A program made the translations under genes and the position numbers. A DNA stretch of 64,000 bases from Hawksworthiomyces lignivorus (Eukaryota; Ascomycota; Sordariomycetes; Ophiostomatales; Ophiostomataceae). The notes under the pieces were generated by a model, which saw only the letters and a list, made by a program, of their open reading frames with translations, was not told where the DNA came from and ran no database searches. Positions 45,701-57,035 of this stretch are shown here, piece by piece (position 1 is the stretch's first letter; each line of letters opens with the position of its first letter). The stretch spans positions 1 through 64,000 of the forward strand of contig NTMA01000072.1 in assembly GCA_002917075.1 (NCBI GenBank). The letters are read 5' to 3'.

Positions 45701-46882
45701 AGGAAAAGTCAAACAGGAGCTAGCTGGGAACGGTCCCATCGTAGCAAAAAAAAAAAACCCAGCTCCAGTGCCTGACGTATGTACCCGTACATTTGTTCAT
45801 AGAGCTTGTCATCCTAGCTTCTTATGCTTGATCACCAGGACGACTATGGTGGAGATCATTGACGAGACTTACGCTAATGTCCAGATCCCTCACCCGTTGG
45901 TCTCTCTTCTCCGTAATACTCACACGTATTATGTCGTCTCCACGGACAGGAAACGAGTTCGACACAGGGTGCCTCCATTCTTCCTACGAACACCTTCTCT
46001 TTACAAGGGACTGCCAGTGCTTCACGTCTCGTCATTGTAAGGCTCTCCTGCCTTTGTTACTACCTTTTTGCTGCTTCTCTTGCCGTATTCTGAATAGAAT
46101 AGGTCAGAGGAAAGAGGATGCGGACGATCTGACTAGAAGAAAACCCGAAAAGGGACAAGGCGAACCCGTCTATCTGGCTACCCCCACCCCTTCTTCTTCC
46201 CACACTTTCTTTTCGCCTTGTTTTTTTCTTTCTCTTTTTTTTTCCCTTTCTCTTTTCCTGAGCCTTTTTTTCCAGAAGGCCCTTTTGCATTTCTTTGGCT
46301 TGTCAGTATTAGTTGCTCCATTGCTGTTCTTTTTCTCTCGGTTTTTTTATCTCTTTTATACACCCCTGGGTCCGATTGATATAATCCAGACGAGAGGGTA
46401 AGACAGCGCTTGTTAGAGAGCATATGTAAGCTAGAACTGCCCTGCTCACCATCATCTCCATCCTCAACCGCCTTCCAGGCCCATTCATATGGCAGTTACC
46501 GCCCTAGCGCTTCAAACTGCTTGATTTCTTTACAGCCACTCCGTGTACAGAGCTTCACTTCAGAACGGTGACTGGCTATCTTCCCATCTCTCTCTACTCC
46601 ATCGCCACCACGACGCAAACTCTATAGCCCACAGCAAACCAACCAGGCGAGAACAGCACGAGCAGCAAACAAAAGACACACCCCAACACACACTCTGCCC
46701 CCTCTCTGTCTATCTTTAACTCTCTCTCTCACATAAAGGCACACATAACATGCACACAAACATACTTTCATACATATCACACACTCAAGTACGCCATCGG
46801 ATGGTCCGCCGTGTTCCCCTCTAGTGATCGTCTCATGCTCCATTCATCGGTTCAGCCAACACGAATCTTGTCCTTATTGGAC

Positions 46883-48342
46883 ATGTCTGCCTGCTTGTTG
46901 GACTAGTTATATTCTCACATCCCTACCCTTACTGGGTCTCTGCCAAAGCTTCTCTGCTCAAAACGACTTCCCCATATAATTTTTCGTCACTCTTTCTTCT
47001 TAACGACTATTTTCCTCCTACTCTACTTTCTTTTCCCTATCAAGTATTCATCTCTTTCTCCTCCCTTCAACTCTCCTCGTACACTATAGTCTTCTTGTGC
47101 AGGAGGGAAAGAGGTGTGATATCACATTACCGAAACACGAGCATAATCGTCCAGCATCATTAATCCTTCGCTTTCGATCCTTCATTTTCCCTGTCCACTC
47201 CCTTCACTCTCGTTTCTTCTTCCCTTTTCTAGTCTTTTTATTTCGTTTTGTTTAATGTCTGTTTCATGCTCGCAAGAGTAACAAACGAAACTTTGCATCG
47301 TCAATATCGTCAGAAATTCCAGAATCGAAAGGAAACACCGGCGCTGTTACGGTTTAATTTTCTCGCAGACTCTACAGTAACTTCTGGTGGAACTAACATC
47401 GCCAAAATCTTGAAGTTTGTTGCTGCTGCATCAGTTCCGTCTATCGAGTCACTGTGAAACAACCGGCGATAGCTCTTAAGAGGCGGGCGAAACAAATTTC
47501 GACTCCCCAAGGCCCCCTCTGCGGCGTGCTCTCATTCTTCCTTGGTTTTCTTCTCTCTCTCTCTCTCTCCTGCTACTTTTCTTTCGTCTTCATCATATAG
47601 TGCTCGTGCAGAAATATTGTATAAACGACGTCGACTACAGCGCTGCTGTCTTCCATTGTTTTCCGCCAAAAGCTTGTAGAAGTCCAGTTTTTTTTGTCCT
47701 GCATTTCTTCCTTCGGGCTGCAGAAAAACAGGAGTTGTGACTATCGTCATATCTTCTCTCTGGATCGAATAGAACCGCAGACACCCTAATTTGAACGCAA
47801 GTCCATACATTTGTCCGCCGGCGCATCCTAGGAGCAACTACGGCCGCAGATATCAACAGAGCTGTTTACGCCGAGGGTGCTTGCTAGAAAGGCCCTCATC
47901 CATCACCCTGGCGGTCGACACGGTTCTCTGGACTTCAACCGAAATCCAACAAAGCCGGCCAACTGGTGCGTCTGCTACCGCCACTTTTGGTACTGACAAA
48001 AGATCTATTCTGAGCACCTGTGCTTCTGCGGATTGGCGTGAGAAGGAAATTCCAGCGACAACGGCAGCGTCAACCGCAACGACGGAGTACGCACGGCATT
48101 CTCGGGCAGAGGCACCCTTGTCAGAAGCTCAATTTTCCGAGAGCGAGGTGGTTCGAGGAGCGTTCTTTGCGACAACGGCTGCGGCCGCTGCTATCGTTGT
48201 TGCTGCGGCCGCTGCGAATGCTGGTGCGCCAGCACCTGAGGTCAAGCCTCCTAGTTTCTCGCCTTCGGAAAGCAGGAAGCAGAGCAGTCAATGTCACGGT
48301 CCTCGGGACCGGGAAACGAGAGAAGGGGAACAGCAGGACTCG
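46883..48342 (+). promoter_or_regulatory. Long, ATG-poor leader region of the bZIP gene
   Basis: Pyrimidine-rich sequence before the bZIP ATG. Only three early ATGs occur: uORFs 46883-46906 (7 residues), 47255-47281 (8 residues) and 47266-47457 (63 residues). From 47269 to 48217 the plus strand has no ATG in any frame. In that stretch the bZIP frame itself is open from 47791 without a Met. Two out-of-frame ATGs (48218, 48291) lie just before the chosen start. Either this is a long 5' UTR or an upstream exon/non-AUG start extends the protein. Confidence 0.5.
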
Positions 48343-50892
48343 ATGTCGCAGAGAGGATCTGCGCCTTGCCCTGCCTCGCACCACTCTTCTGCCAAGCCCA
48401 CCTCTCCCAAAGAAAATCCAGACAGCCGTGTAGCAGCCACAACCGTCTCCTCTCCGGCGTACTCTTCCCAGCCTGGACCACTGCAACATTTGCTTTTCCG
48501 CGATGAGCCTGCCCAGAATCGAGACATGTTGTCTGCCGAACAGGGCAATATTACTAGTCGCGGTGCATCCGAAGGGGAGATCAAAGAAGAACGAGATTCG
48601 AAACAGAGTACCGACGTCGCCAAGGGAACAGAAGCTGGTTCTATAGGCAGCATCCTTCCAGCAGCAATAGGAACTATGGGAACAGACAGAAAGCCAGCAG
48701 TTACCGCTCCTACGACATCAGCAGCAGCATTAGCGTCATATTCCGACGACCAGACAGCTCACCCAACTCCACGAGCTTTTGGGGTCCACAATATTCTCAA
48801 TCCTTCAGATTCCCAGGCGACCCGCTCGAACATCTTAGGCGGAACCATGGCCATCGAAGCAACGCCCAGTGCCGCGGAAAGGGATCCAATTCAGTCTCGT
48901 CCTCTTCGCAGAACAAGGCCGGGGAGCGCAAATAGTCCTCCAATGGGGTCCGCTATAGCACCCATGACAGGCCAAGAACAATCTCCCGTTCATGGCCATG
49001 GCAATTTCGGCAGCCAGATGGGGAGCATGGGCCGGACGTTCAATTTTCAAGGGCATGGCCAACCAAAGTCGGCAACGGGAAGTCCGGCATCAAACCTAGC
49101 TGCACCTGTCAGCGGGAGTCCCTCCATAGGATACTTAGCACCGAGTACAGGCTCTGGCGTTGATCGTGAATCTCCCCCGTCGTCAGGGCATTCTTATCCG
49201 TCCCTCGGGGCGCCACGGCGTATATTAACACCAAAGTCGCCACGGCGTGCGAGTGTAGGACGCGGTGCGCCATCTTTTGGTTTGCCGCCAGGGCAACAAC
49301 CGCCTTACAACAGGGGAGCCGCGGGGTCAGAAACACCACCAGTACCTCCCATTCCTCCGACATTGCTGCATCAAAGTGCGAGCGCGCCAAGTATAGAATC
49401 TAGTCCTTATCTACCACAACACGCCAGTCTGGCAGGCAGTGCCCCTAGGATGCCGATGCCGACTCCTACGCTATCTGCTGCGACAACATCGCCAAGGTCG
49501 TTTTCTCAACCCTATTTTGCAGGCGGTAGTAGCGGTCTTGGTCCTATCCATGGAGGACCTGGCGGGCCTCATTCGTCTGTCACAGAAATGCAGCCTGGGT
49601 CCCGTGAATACATGCAAGGACGAGCCCAGGCTCCATTCCCGCCTCCTTCGGCACACAGACAACATGCGGCAGGATTTGGCTCGATAGCACCTCCAGGGAG
49701 GGCTTTATCCACAAGCGGACTGAGCGCGACAGGTGGCGATAGCCCTTGGCCTGTACCCACATCGGCAGGTGGCGGCGGTAGTATGCACACAGGTGGTTCT
49801 ACGCCAGTTGCAGGTATGGCTGGGACAAGATCGCTGTCTTTATCAGAAGGCCAGCAATTCATCACAATCACGCCTTCAGTGGGTGAAGAAATTCACGTAC
49901 CAGTCGATGTCCACCAAGCATCCAAACAGGCAGATGAGAAAAGGCTACGAAATGCTGGAGCTTCAGCGCGGTTCCGGGCAAGGAAGAAGGAGAAGGATCG
50001 TGAGGTGCAAATGGGTATGCAACGGCTAGAAGCACAGAACAGAGACCTGCAGAAACGAGTTCAAGAGCTGGAGGTTCAGCGAGACTTTTACCGAAACGAA
50101 CGAAATCGCCTTCGGCACTTCATATCTCAAAATCCAGGCATGCGTGACTTTCTAGAATCGGCACCGGCCAGCCCTGCCTCGACATCTTTCAGCGGCGGAT
50201 CCTTTGCGCCCGAAGCAAGTCCGATGACGACTGGAGGCGGCCCGCAGCAAGCTGGTCAGCATCCACACCAGACACAGCAGCAGCAGCAACAGGCACTCCA
50301 ACAGCACCACCAAATGCACCACCATCAGCTTGCGCACACGCCAACAATATCACATTCGCAGCCTCCATTGTATCCGCCAATGTCTACAGCTCCCGTGTCC
50401 TCTGGTCCATCAAGTCTTGTTTCGCTCGCGGCAGAGGCTCTTCCAAGCCTCGAACGTCCGTCTCGACGGCGGCGAACGGATTCGGGTCCTGGATCTGAAT
50501 TTCACATGCCTTCGTACACGACAACCGCTCCGTCTTCTTCCACCATGTCGACATCGCTGCCTCCGCTACCCCACGCACCGCACGCAGGCTTCCACAGCAT
50601 GAGTCCATCTCCTTTGTCGGGCTCTCCAAGCAATCCGCGACTGCCGCCTCTTCGAATGGACACGCCAGGAAGCGTGCAGGGTGGTAGCAGCGTCGGTGGC
50701 AGCATGCTCACGGGCTCTTCCCCCACCCCTGAGCCTACACCTGGAGTCTCCTCCCTGCCACCGGCACAGTATCCTCAAGGTGGTCCGTTGCCATCAGCGT
50801 ACACGCGAACGTACGAAACCGCCGGCTGGGCGACCGACACGCCATCGCCACATCCGCAACAGCCGCCGCACGACCACGGATATCCGAGGTGA
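48343..50892 (+). CDS. bZIP transcription factor
   Basis: 849 residues from the first in-frame ATG; the frame stays open upstream to 47791, so the true N-terminus may be up to 184 codons longer. A nuclear DNA-binding regulator: the basic region (near residues 525-550) carries the N-x2-A-S-x2-R-type signature NAGASARFRARKK. It is followed by a zipper with heptad L-L-L-Y-L from RLEAQNRDL to RNRLRHF (~565-590). Before it stands a conserved-looking block, EGQQFITITP then PVDVHQASKQADEKR. The rest is disordered: Ser/Pro/Gly-rich N-terminal 500 residues, a Gln/His-rich tract (~645-665) and a Ser/Pro-rich C-tail with a basic RPSRRRR patch (~705). The basic region is of the same general kind as CYS-3/MetR-class factors, but I cannot assign an ortholog. 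No intron is required in the coding part shown. Confidence 0.85.
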   Translation: MSQRGSAPCPASHHSSAKPTSPKENPDSRVAATTVSSPAYSSQPGPLQHLLFRDEPAQNRDMLSAEQGNITSRGASEGEIKEERDSKQSTDVAKGTEAGSIGSILPAAIGTMGTDRKPAVTAPTTSAAALASYSDDQTAHPTPRAFGVHNILNPSDSQATRSNILGGTMAIEATPSAAERDPIQSRPLRRTRPGSANSPPMGSAIAPMTGQEQSPVHGHGNFGSQMGSMGRTFNFQGHGQPKSATGSPASNLAAPVSGSPSIGYLAPSTGSGVDRESPPSSGHSYPSLGAPRRILTPKSPRRASVGRGAPSFGLPPGQQPPYNRGAAGSETPPVPPIPPTLLHQSASAPSIESSPYLPQHASLAGSAPRMPMPTPTLSAATTSPRSFSQPYFAGGSSGLGPIHGGPGGPHSSVTEMQPGSREYMQGRAQAPFPPPSAHRQHAAGFGSIAPPGRALSTSGLSATGGDSPWPVPTSAGGGGSMHTGGSTPVAGMAGTRSLSLSEGQQFITITPSVGEEIHVPVDVHQASKQADEKRLRNAGASARFRARKKEKDREVQMGMQRLEAQNRDLQKRVQELEVQRDFYRNERNRLRHFISQNPGMRDFLESAPASPASTSFSGGSFAPEASPMTTGGGPQQAGQHPHQTQQQQQQALQQHHQMHHHQLAHTPTISHSQPPLYPPMSTAPVSSGPSSLVSLAAEALPSLERPSRRRRTDSGPGSEFHMPSYTTTAPSSSTMSTSLPPLPHAPHAGFHSMSPSPLSGSPSNPRLPPLRMDTPGSVQGGSSVGGSMLTGSSPTPEPTPGVSSLPPAQYPQGGPLPSAYTRTYETAGWATDTPSPHPQQPPHDHGYPR

Positions 50893-53191
50893 TTGGAAGA
50901 AGTGGAAAGGAATGCGAACCATATCGAAAAGCGAAATGATGGAAAAGCAGCGCCATGGTACAGACCCGCATTATCGTACCGGGTGCCGCCAGGACTGATT
51001 CGCAATATCGTTTTCTCTTCTCGTTCGCAAATCTATATCTAAAAGCCCCACATGCTCGGTCTGGTATCACCGTTACACAACACGTCACTCATTTCCGATT
51101 CCGTTTCTACGCTGGACGCACTACTTTCCTTTGTCACTCTCTGCAACTACAATTCCTTCTTGTCCTGATCCGGCTGTCGCCCTCGATTAGGACTCTCTTC
51201 GCATCGATTTCCTTCCTCTGGCTGATATCCACTCCACTTCTTCTATATGCTCCCGGAAGCATCTCTTACTAAATTTACGTCGTATTAATTTGCCAAAAAA
51301 AAAAGCGAATCACCGAATATACTCAACCTCTGAAGCAATTCAGAGAAGCACATCTTTCTCACATACTTGGGATCCAGTCCTTCGAAGAGCCACGAAAATA
51401 CCCTTACGGTGACCGACCGCTGTTTCTCAGTCTTCGTTCATCCCCTTGGGGTTTTGTCCTGCGCTCTGCGTATTTTTGGTTTTCCTGCGTTTTGCTTTTA
51501 TCATCGGTTGTGTGTTTCTAGCCAGCATTGTGAATTTATAAAAAGCGGCAGCAAAGCAATTTGCGATTGTTGTGTTTTGATTGTTTGCTTTGTTTCTTTT
51601 CCTTCATCTCAGTCCTCACTTTCCGTCGCCTCTCCCTCGAAACATATAATGAGGGCATTCTCTCTCATAACGCTATTATTGTTGTACTGGCTTTTAATGC
51701 TATATACCCGTCTTGATCGACTTTTCGTTTCTCGTTTTCTATTCCACGGAGTTTGCTCTATCATCTATGGGTTCTATTTAAAACCTGCAAAATTGTTATA
51801 TTTTGTCTACTGATTATACTGTTCCCGTTTCTATGCTTACTTGCAGTCCGATGTTGCCTGTAAGATAACCATTTCTAAGTTTTGTTTGAAGAGGGTTGTC
51901 GGAGCCATTTTGATTTTACTCGGAGGGAGACACAGAACCTACCAGTACGAGGCCGAGGTGGCTTCACAGCAAAGCGAGGTGTTATTGTGGTTTGCTGTTT
52001 TTTTTTTTGTTTGTTTGTTTATTTATTGGATTTGTGGCCTCGCGGCCTTACGGCCTTGCGAGGCCCGGTGTTCTGGTGTTGAAAAAAGAAGAGAATGAAG
52101 CCTGAGAAGGAAGGGAGGGAATTATTAATGGAACAAGACTGGGACAGACTGCCAAGGGTCAAATGTTTTCGCATGTACTCGTTTTTATATTTTGCTTAGA
52201 ATTGGACAGGCATTCGGAAGCATTTCAATGGGAACCAGCGGATGAGAAAAGGACTGGCCAGCAGAGTAAGGAAAAACAGGGTTAAAGGAGATAGGGACAC
52301 TAAAGGGGCGCCCATGTCCTTTCTGTTTGGATTTTGATTTTAGATTGCTTTCTGCTATTTGGGTTCGTGCATTTTGACTTTGGCAACACTTTTCCCTCAA
52401 CTGCGAGCTTTTTCTGCACCTCTCTCAACACCTCCTCCTTTCCTCTCATAGTTAATAGGTTTCGTGCGCACAAGATTGTTGATATTTCATTAAGTCGTAT
52501 ATATCTACACCTCATCATATAAAGTGTGTTTTGCCTTTGCCAGATTTGATACCGTTCCCTCCGTATACGCTATGCAAAAGGAGCGCATAAATTTTTCTTC
52601 AGTCACATAGCAACTCCAAGTTCCCTCTCTGCGTGAAAAGAATTTCGCACAATATTAGAGCGAACTTACGTGAAAGTGAAGCTGATTTCAAGAGATGGTT
52701 CATGAGAAGAATTAGGCAAGCAGACAGAGAAAAGGGGGGACACGGCTCGTCTGTAAACAAATACAGTGTTTGCACAGTGCATTACACGATGTGGAGCCTT
52801 GAGTGACAAGAGTGAAAAGTTGGCGCTGCCCTATTCGCGAGGCAGCAGGCAACCCAGGCTCTGCTTTCGGTGTCTTTCTTTTTTTTTATATTCGAATCAA
52901 GCCTCAGCTTCTGCTCACTTTTTGTTTTGATTGCATGTCCATTTCCAAGGCCTCGAGATGCAGAATATACGGTTTGTAAAAGTATTTAACCCAAGGCCAC
53001 CCTTTTTCCTTTTCCTTCTTCATTCGTCTTCGAGCCTGGCTGAATGAATTCTTCTAGAAGGAGACTCCCATTCCAGTATCCCTTTCTGCTATTCTCCCAT
53101 CTTAATTCCATCTGTCACCTTTATTTTCTCATCTCATATATTCCTATGATCATTCTATGATTTGGTTTCGAATGTTTCTCTTGACCCAATC
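50893..53191. other. 2.3-kb spacer between bZIP and the four-exon gene
   Basis: AT- and pyrimidine-rich. Should contain the bZIP 3' UTR and the upstream region of the next gene. One CTCCGTA motif (52559-52565). Two small uORFs stand before the next start codon: 53146-53160 and 53157-53285, the latter overlapping it. No additional gene seen. Confidence 0.55.
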
Positions 53192-53285
53192 ATGGACGAC
53201 CAAACAAACCGTGCAGACTCGGGGCTTGGAGACCATGACACAGGCGGCCAATACATGGCGCAGCATGCTTCCTTCAGTGACTTGA
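53157..53285 (+). promoter_or_regulatory. uORF overlapping the start of the four-exon gene
   Basis: ATG at 53157 opens a 42-codon frame ending TGA at 53283-53285, out of frame with the main ATG at 53192. A four-residue uORF (53146-53160) overlaps its start. Relevant only if the transcript begins upstream of 53146. Confidence 0.4.
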
Positions 53286-55358
53286 TGGATGACAGTGGCT
53301 CTTTTGGTGGAGTCACGGCCGGGTCTGGCATCGACATCGACACGACAACCGACAATGGAGTTAGCACAGGACGGGGCGAATTCGACTTTCTCTTCAGCAG
53401 TGACAACGCGGACGACTTGGACAGCCTGTTTGGCGAATTGGTGACAAGGGAGACGGTCGCCGAGGTCAACACTTCAACGACATCAGCAGCACCGGCAGCA
53501 CCGTTCTTGCTTCCTCTGCCTCTACCCACCCCTTTTGAAGAGCAGCCCACCGGGAGCGCAGCTGAGTCTGCGCGTCCCGAGGAAAACTCGGGCTTTAATA
53601 ACGTTAGTATTCTCCTTGAGCAGCAGGAGCATGGGGACGAACAGACAATGAATAACGGGGGTTTCTCACTTTGGGAGCTTCCATTTCCCGACTCAAGTCT
53701 GGGTTTGGGAGACACCATGACCGATCAGCCAGATTTCGGATTCAATATGGACTTGGAGCTCGGGCAAGGACCAGAGCTCCGAGAGAATGCCGAAGCGGAG
53801 ACTGCAGATCCACCTGGGCAAATAGGAGGCGTCACACTGAACCACACGATTAACAATACTTGCCCAACAGCACGGTTTGCCGGTCAGGGCGATCAAGCAG
53901 GCCCTGGCAGCGTCGCGGAAGCCGAGCATAGCGACCTCAGCGACGCGGCAAACACTACCTCGCACCAGCTGACTCATCGGTCAGCCAGTCTAGAAGCAAC
54001 AACCTCTTCGGCACCCATTGCCCATCACCTCGAAATGCGGCCGCGCTGTCCGGACGGCCCACCGCCGCCGCATATCCACCAGTGGGACCGCGATGTCGAG
54101 GAACTGCTCCCCTGGGTTCAGCTAAGTATATCTCCCTTGATCAACTTCTTTCTCTTGCCCCCCTGTGTCATGAAGCTATGTCGCTAACTTTTTTTAGATG
54201 CAACCCTCTCTCTGCAAACTATTTACGATAACCTTGGTATCAACAAGGAGATAGGTAAATGCGTTGCAGGCGTGTGCCGCGTCTACCTAGAGACGCTAGA
54301 CGAGGAGCTAGAGCGCGGCACATCTCCCGCAGGCCTGCGCGCGCTGAAGGTGAGATTCATTCACAGCGCTCTTTCTCTCCTGAAGGATGGCCCCGGAAAC
54401 GGCCGCATCGGCGAGCGTTGGTTTGGAAGATCCGCAACAATCAGGCCTCGAAGCCGGCTACTTTGGCCAGACGACTCAACCACGTACGTACCCGCTCTCC
54501 AATTACGCGTCATAATTTTTTAAGCTTTTTTTTTTTTTTTTTGGAACAGTGACCAACTAACTTTTGATAGTCTCGTTCTTCATTTTATTCAGCTACTCTA
54601 CCGAGTGATGCGGAACGAGAGGGCACGCACGCGGCAGCTTCAGAAGCGGGCCCATAATTCACAGAACGTGAACACGGGTGCTGCGGCTTCGCCTATACCA
54701 TCTGCTCCCCTGCAATCAGAAGCTCAATCAGCAGCTCTGACAGCGTCACCGGGACCTGAGCAAGTACGTGGTTCTTCGGCCTGTTTCACACAGCGTCGTG
54801 TGTAACGTGTTTCAGACGCTTTGTCAAGTCTAACAAAAATTTTACCAGGATCATCCAGAACACCTGGAAGTGAACCAAGGGCGTCAGTCGAGGGCAACTA
54901 GTGAATTGTCCACAGTGACGTCCATTGCATCGGAGTTCTCTTCGGCCTCAATGGCGTCGACGGGAACTACCGCATCCTCCTCTGCTGCGCCAGCAGGTGG
55001 CACAGCGGACGACTTCAACCCGGCAATTCCTCACGTTTCGTCCAACACAAACTTTGTCGAGACTCCTGCGGGCTTGGCTATCAAGTACGCCGTGAGGGTT
55101 TACAACAGACAGCATCAGCTAGTGATGCAGGAATTGACCTTCTTCCATCAAGGACAAATGCGTGATGGAGGTTACACATACCTACTCAATCTCTGTACGA
55201 CGATGGGCTTCCAAGTGGCCTACATTAGTATCATTACGGCTTCTGGAGCTCAAATCATCTGCGACGATCAAGAGTGGAATAGCATCGTCAACGACACACA
55301 AAACAGCATTCCCACGGGCGGGGAAGTGCACGTCTTGATAGTCGTGGACCAAATCTGA
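53192..55358 (+). CDS. Unknown protein with a conserved-looking C-terminal domain
   Basis: Four exons, 53192-54125, 54198-54483, 54550-54763 and 54849-55358, 647 residues. Introns are 72, 66 and 85 nt with donors GTATAT, GTACGT, GTACGT and TAG/CAG acceptors; CTAAC branch sites are seen in the first and third. All joins keep frame. Residues 1-300 are acidic, Ser/Thr/Gly-rich and disordered, with a repeated short D-L/F-acidic style that resembles activation domains. Residues ~300-440 look folded and helical (EELLPWVQLNATLSLQTI, VCRVYLETLDEELE, GERWFGRSATIRPRSRLLW, FDSLVLHFIQLLYRVMRNER). A Ser/Ala linker follows. The last ~110 residues alternate strands and helices (YAVRVYNRQHQLVMQELTF, IIC-DDQEWNSIV, GGEVHVLIVVDQI), faintly like a beta-grasp (PB1/ubiquitin) fold. 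I recognise no family. An acidic, possibly nuclear regulator is only a guess. Confidence 0.7.
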
Positions 55359-57035
55359 AAATAGCGACAGTTGAAGCCAGGGTATATATTTTGTGCTCTT
55401 TTCTACGGCGGTTCAGCTTTTGTTGCCCACTTTGTTGATCACTCTGTTGTTTTATGTTGCTATGCATGTCACTGATTATATTTATGTTCATGATATTACG
55501 ACACTTGTACTTGTTTCTTTACTGTCTGCTCTGGCTATATTCGGTTCCATGCAACTGCTTGATACGTCATGACGAGGTCGTCTTGAATTTGTGGGATGGC
55601 ATGCTCTTCTAGAGCACGGTGTACACGGGGCATATTTTATCGTTTTCGAGAGTATTTGTTTTGTTCTGGCATTCTATTTCAGGGGAGACGGGTTAGACTA
55701 CACGAAAACATAGAAAAACATTTTAGCATAGAGTAGTGATCTCATCAAGCATGGAAGACATACCTTTCGACACATGCTGTTGCTCCCGCGCCTAGTCTCG
55801 ATATATCCAAGCGTTTCTTCATCTACGGTAACAGCTGTATCGCCTAGCTCTTTTAATATATCTTTCGTTTCTATGATTATATAGAACAATCTACTCCTCG
55901 TGTATACTCGTCTTTTTTTTTTTTGTGACGACATAGCAAGTATCCGGCAATCTGAACACTGTATATCGTTTAGTCGATTTGTAGGTGAACCAGGACGACC
56001 GTAGTAACGGCTTACTGTGGAAAACAGAATAAACAGACGAAAACTTTGTATCAGACACAGAAGAGAGCAAGGGAGGGATTAGAAAGGGCAAGAAAAGGGG
56101 GAGGGTGAATGGAAGTGATGGGAAGTGAAGTGAATGTATAAGTGGTCACGTGAGAACCCGAGATGCGCTATTCCGGATGGGTGGAGCAAACAAAATATGA
56201 TAGCCTCGCCATTGCGAAATTACGGTTCCTCTCCTTTCGTACTCGTACAAAGAATTAATTCTCTAGACTGGTAAGGCCCATAAATTTGCGGAAGCTCAAG
56301 ACACCCGAGACACCCTCACGGGTGGTATCACAACAGACGGACTGTCAGATGGTCTTCCGCAACCTAGGTAGGTTCAGGTTCTGATCTGATCATGTGATTT
56401 AAAATCTCATGTCAGCGGGCAGATCTGCCTCACAAGATCGCGAGACGACACCTGTGTAAGAGAAAGTGTTGGCCCTCTTCGTAGACAGCTAGCAGTTCAG
56501 CCGTCTGGTGATTTATAGGCCTTTTTGCCTCTAGAACACAGCAGACAATTTCCCTCTCAGGAGCTGTTCTGCTAGGGACCTCGGGACGCATTTCACCAGC
56601 CGCCATTTTGCTTGCACGAGAACTATAGACCCACTTTTTCATGTCTTCAACCCCAACCATTTTCCCGCCGACGTCATTCCACCAACAGGCATCACGCCCG
56701 ACCCACAACAAGCAGTGAATGAGCTCGCCAAATCTCGAGACGGCGACGCGCATCTGTCCTTTGCAACACTGGCTGCATATGCACAAGAAGTCTGCAAAGA
56801 AAGAACATAAAGTGCAGGTGCAATATTATCCTCATCGGTGGATATTCTCTACGCTGAGACACTACGAGTACAAAACGAAAAATAGCGCTTCAATACAACC
56901 CGATATTGGCTGGCGAGGCTTGCATCATGGTATTGCGGTCTCTCGCAGCTGGACGACGTCCTTCTTGACGAAATTAGCATATTCACAACCTCTTCCTCTG
57001 AGGAAGTTCGCCATCAATACTCAGACACACGACTG
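55359..57035. other. 1.7-kb spacer upstream of the patatin gene
   Basis: 3' UTR of the four-exon gene followed by AT-rich spacer and the patatin promoter. Two plus-strand stretches read like protein (56625-56810 and 56886-57035, the latter open into the patatin frame) but lack a start or supporting splice sites. No RNA gene seen. Confidence 0.5.

Larger units (their letters stand above)
33197..46882. other. 13.7-kb gene desert
   Basis: No frame here has convincing length, codon bias or domain sequence. Visible structure is limited to poly-T/AT tracts (for example 36325-36366), purine/pyrimidine stretches, tetranucleotide repeats (35030, 38562), several TACTCCGTA-like motifs (34991, 35042, 35650, 39093-39115, 39791, 41011, 45601) and an 8-bp hairpin at 42680-42708. 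Base composition is intermediate, not the extreme AT of heavily mutated repeats. The region separates divergent genes (SMP-30 and bZIP), so it may hold a very large regulatory region or non-coding RNAs, but the sequence alone does not show this. Confidence 0.55.
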
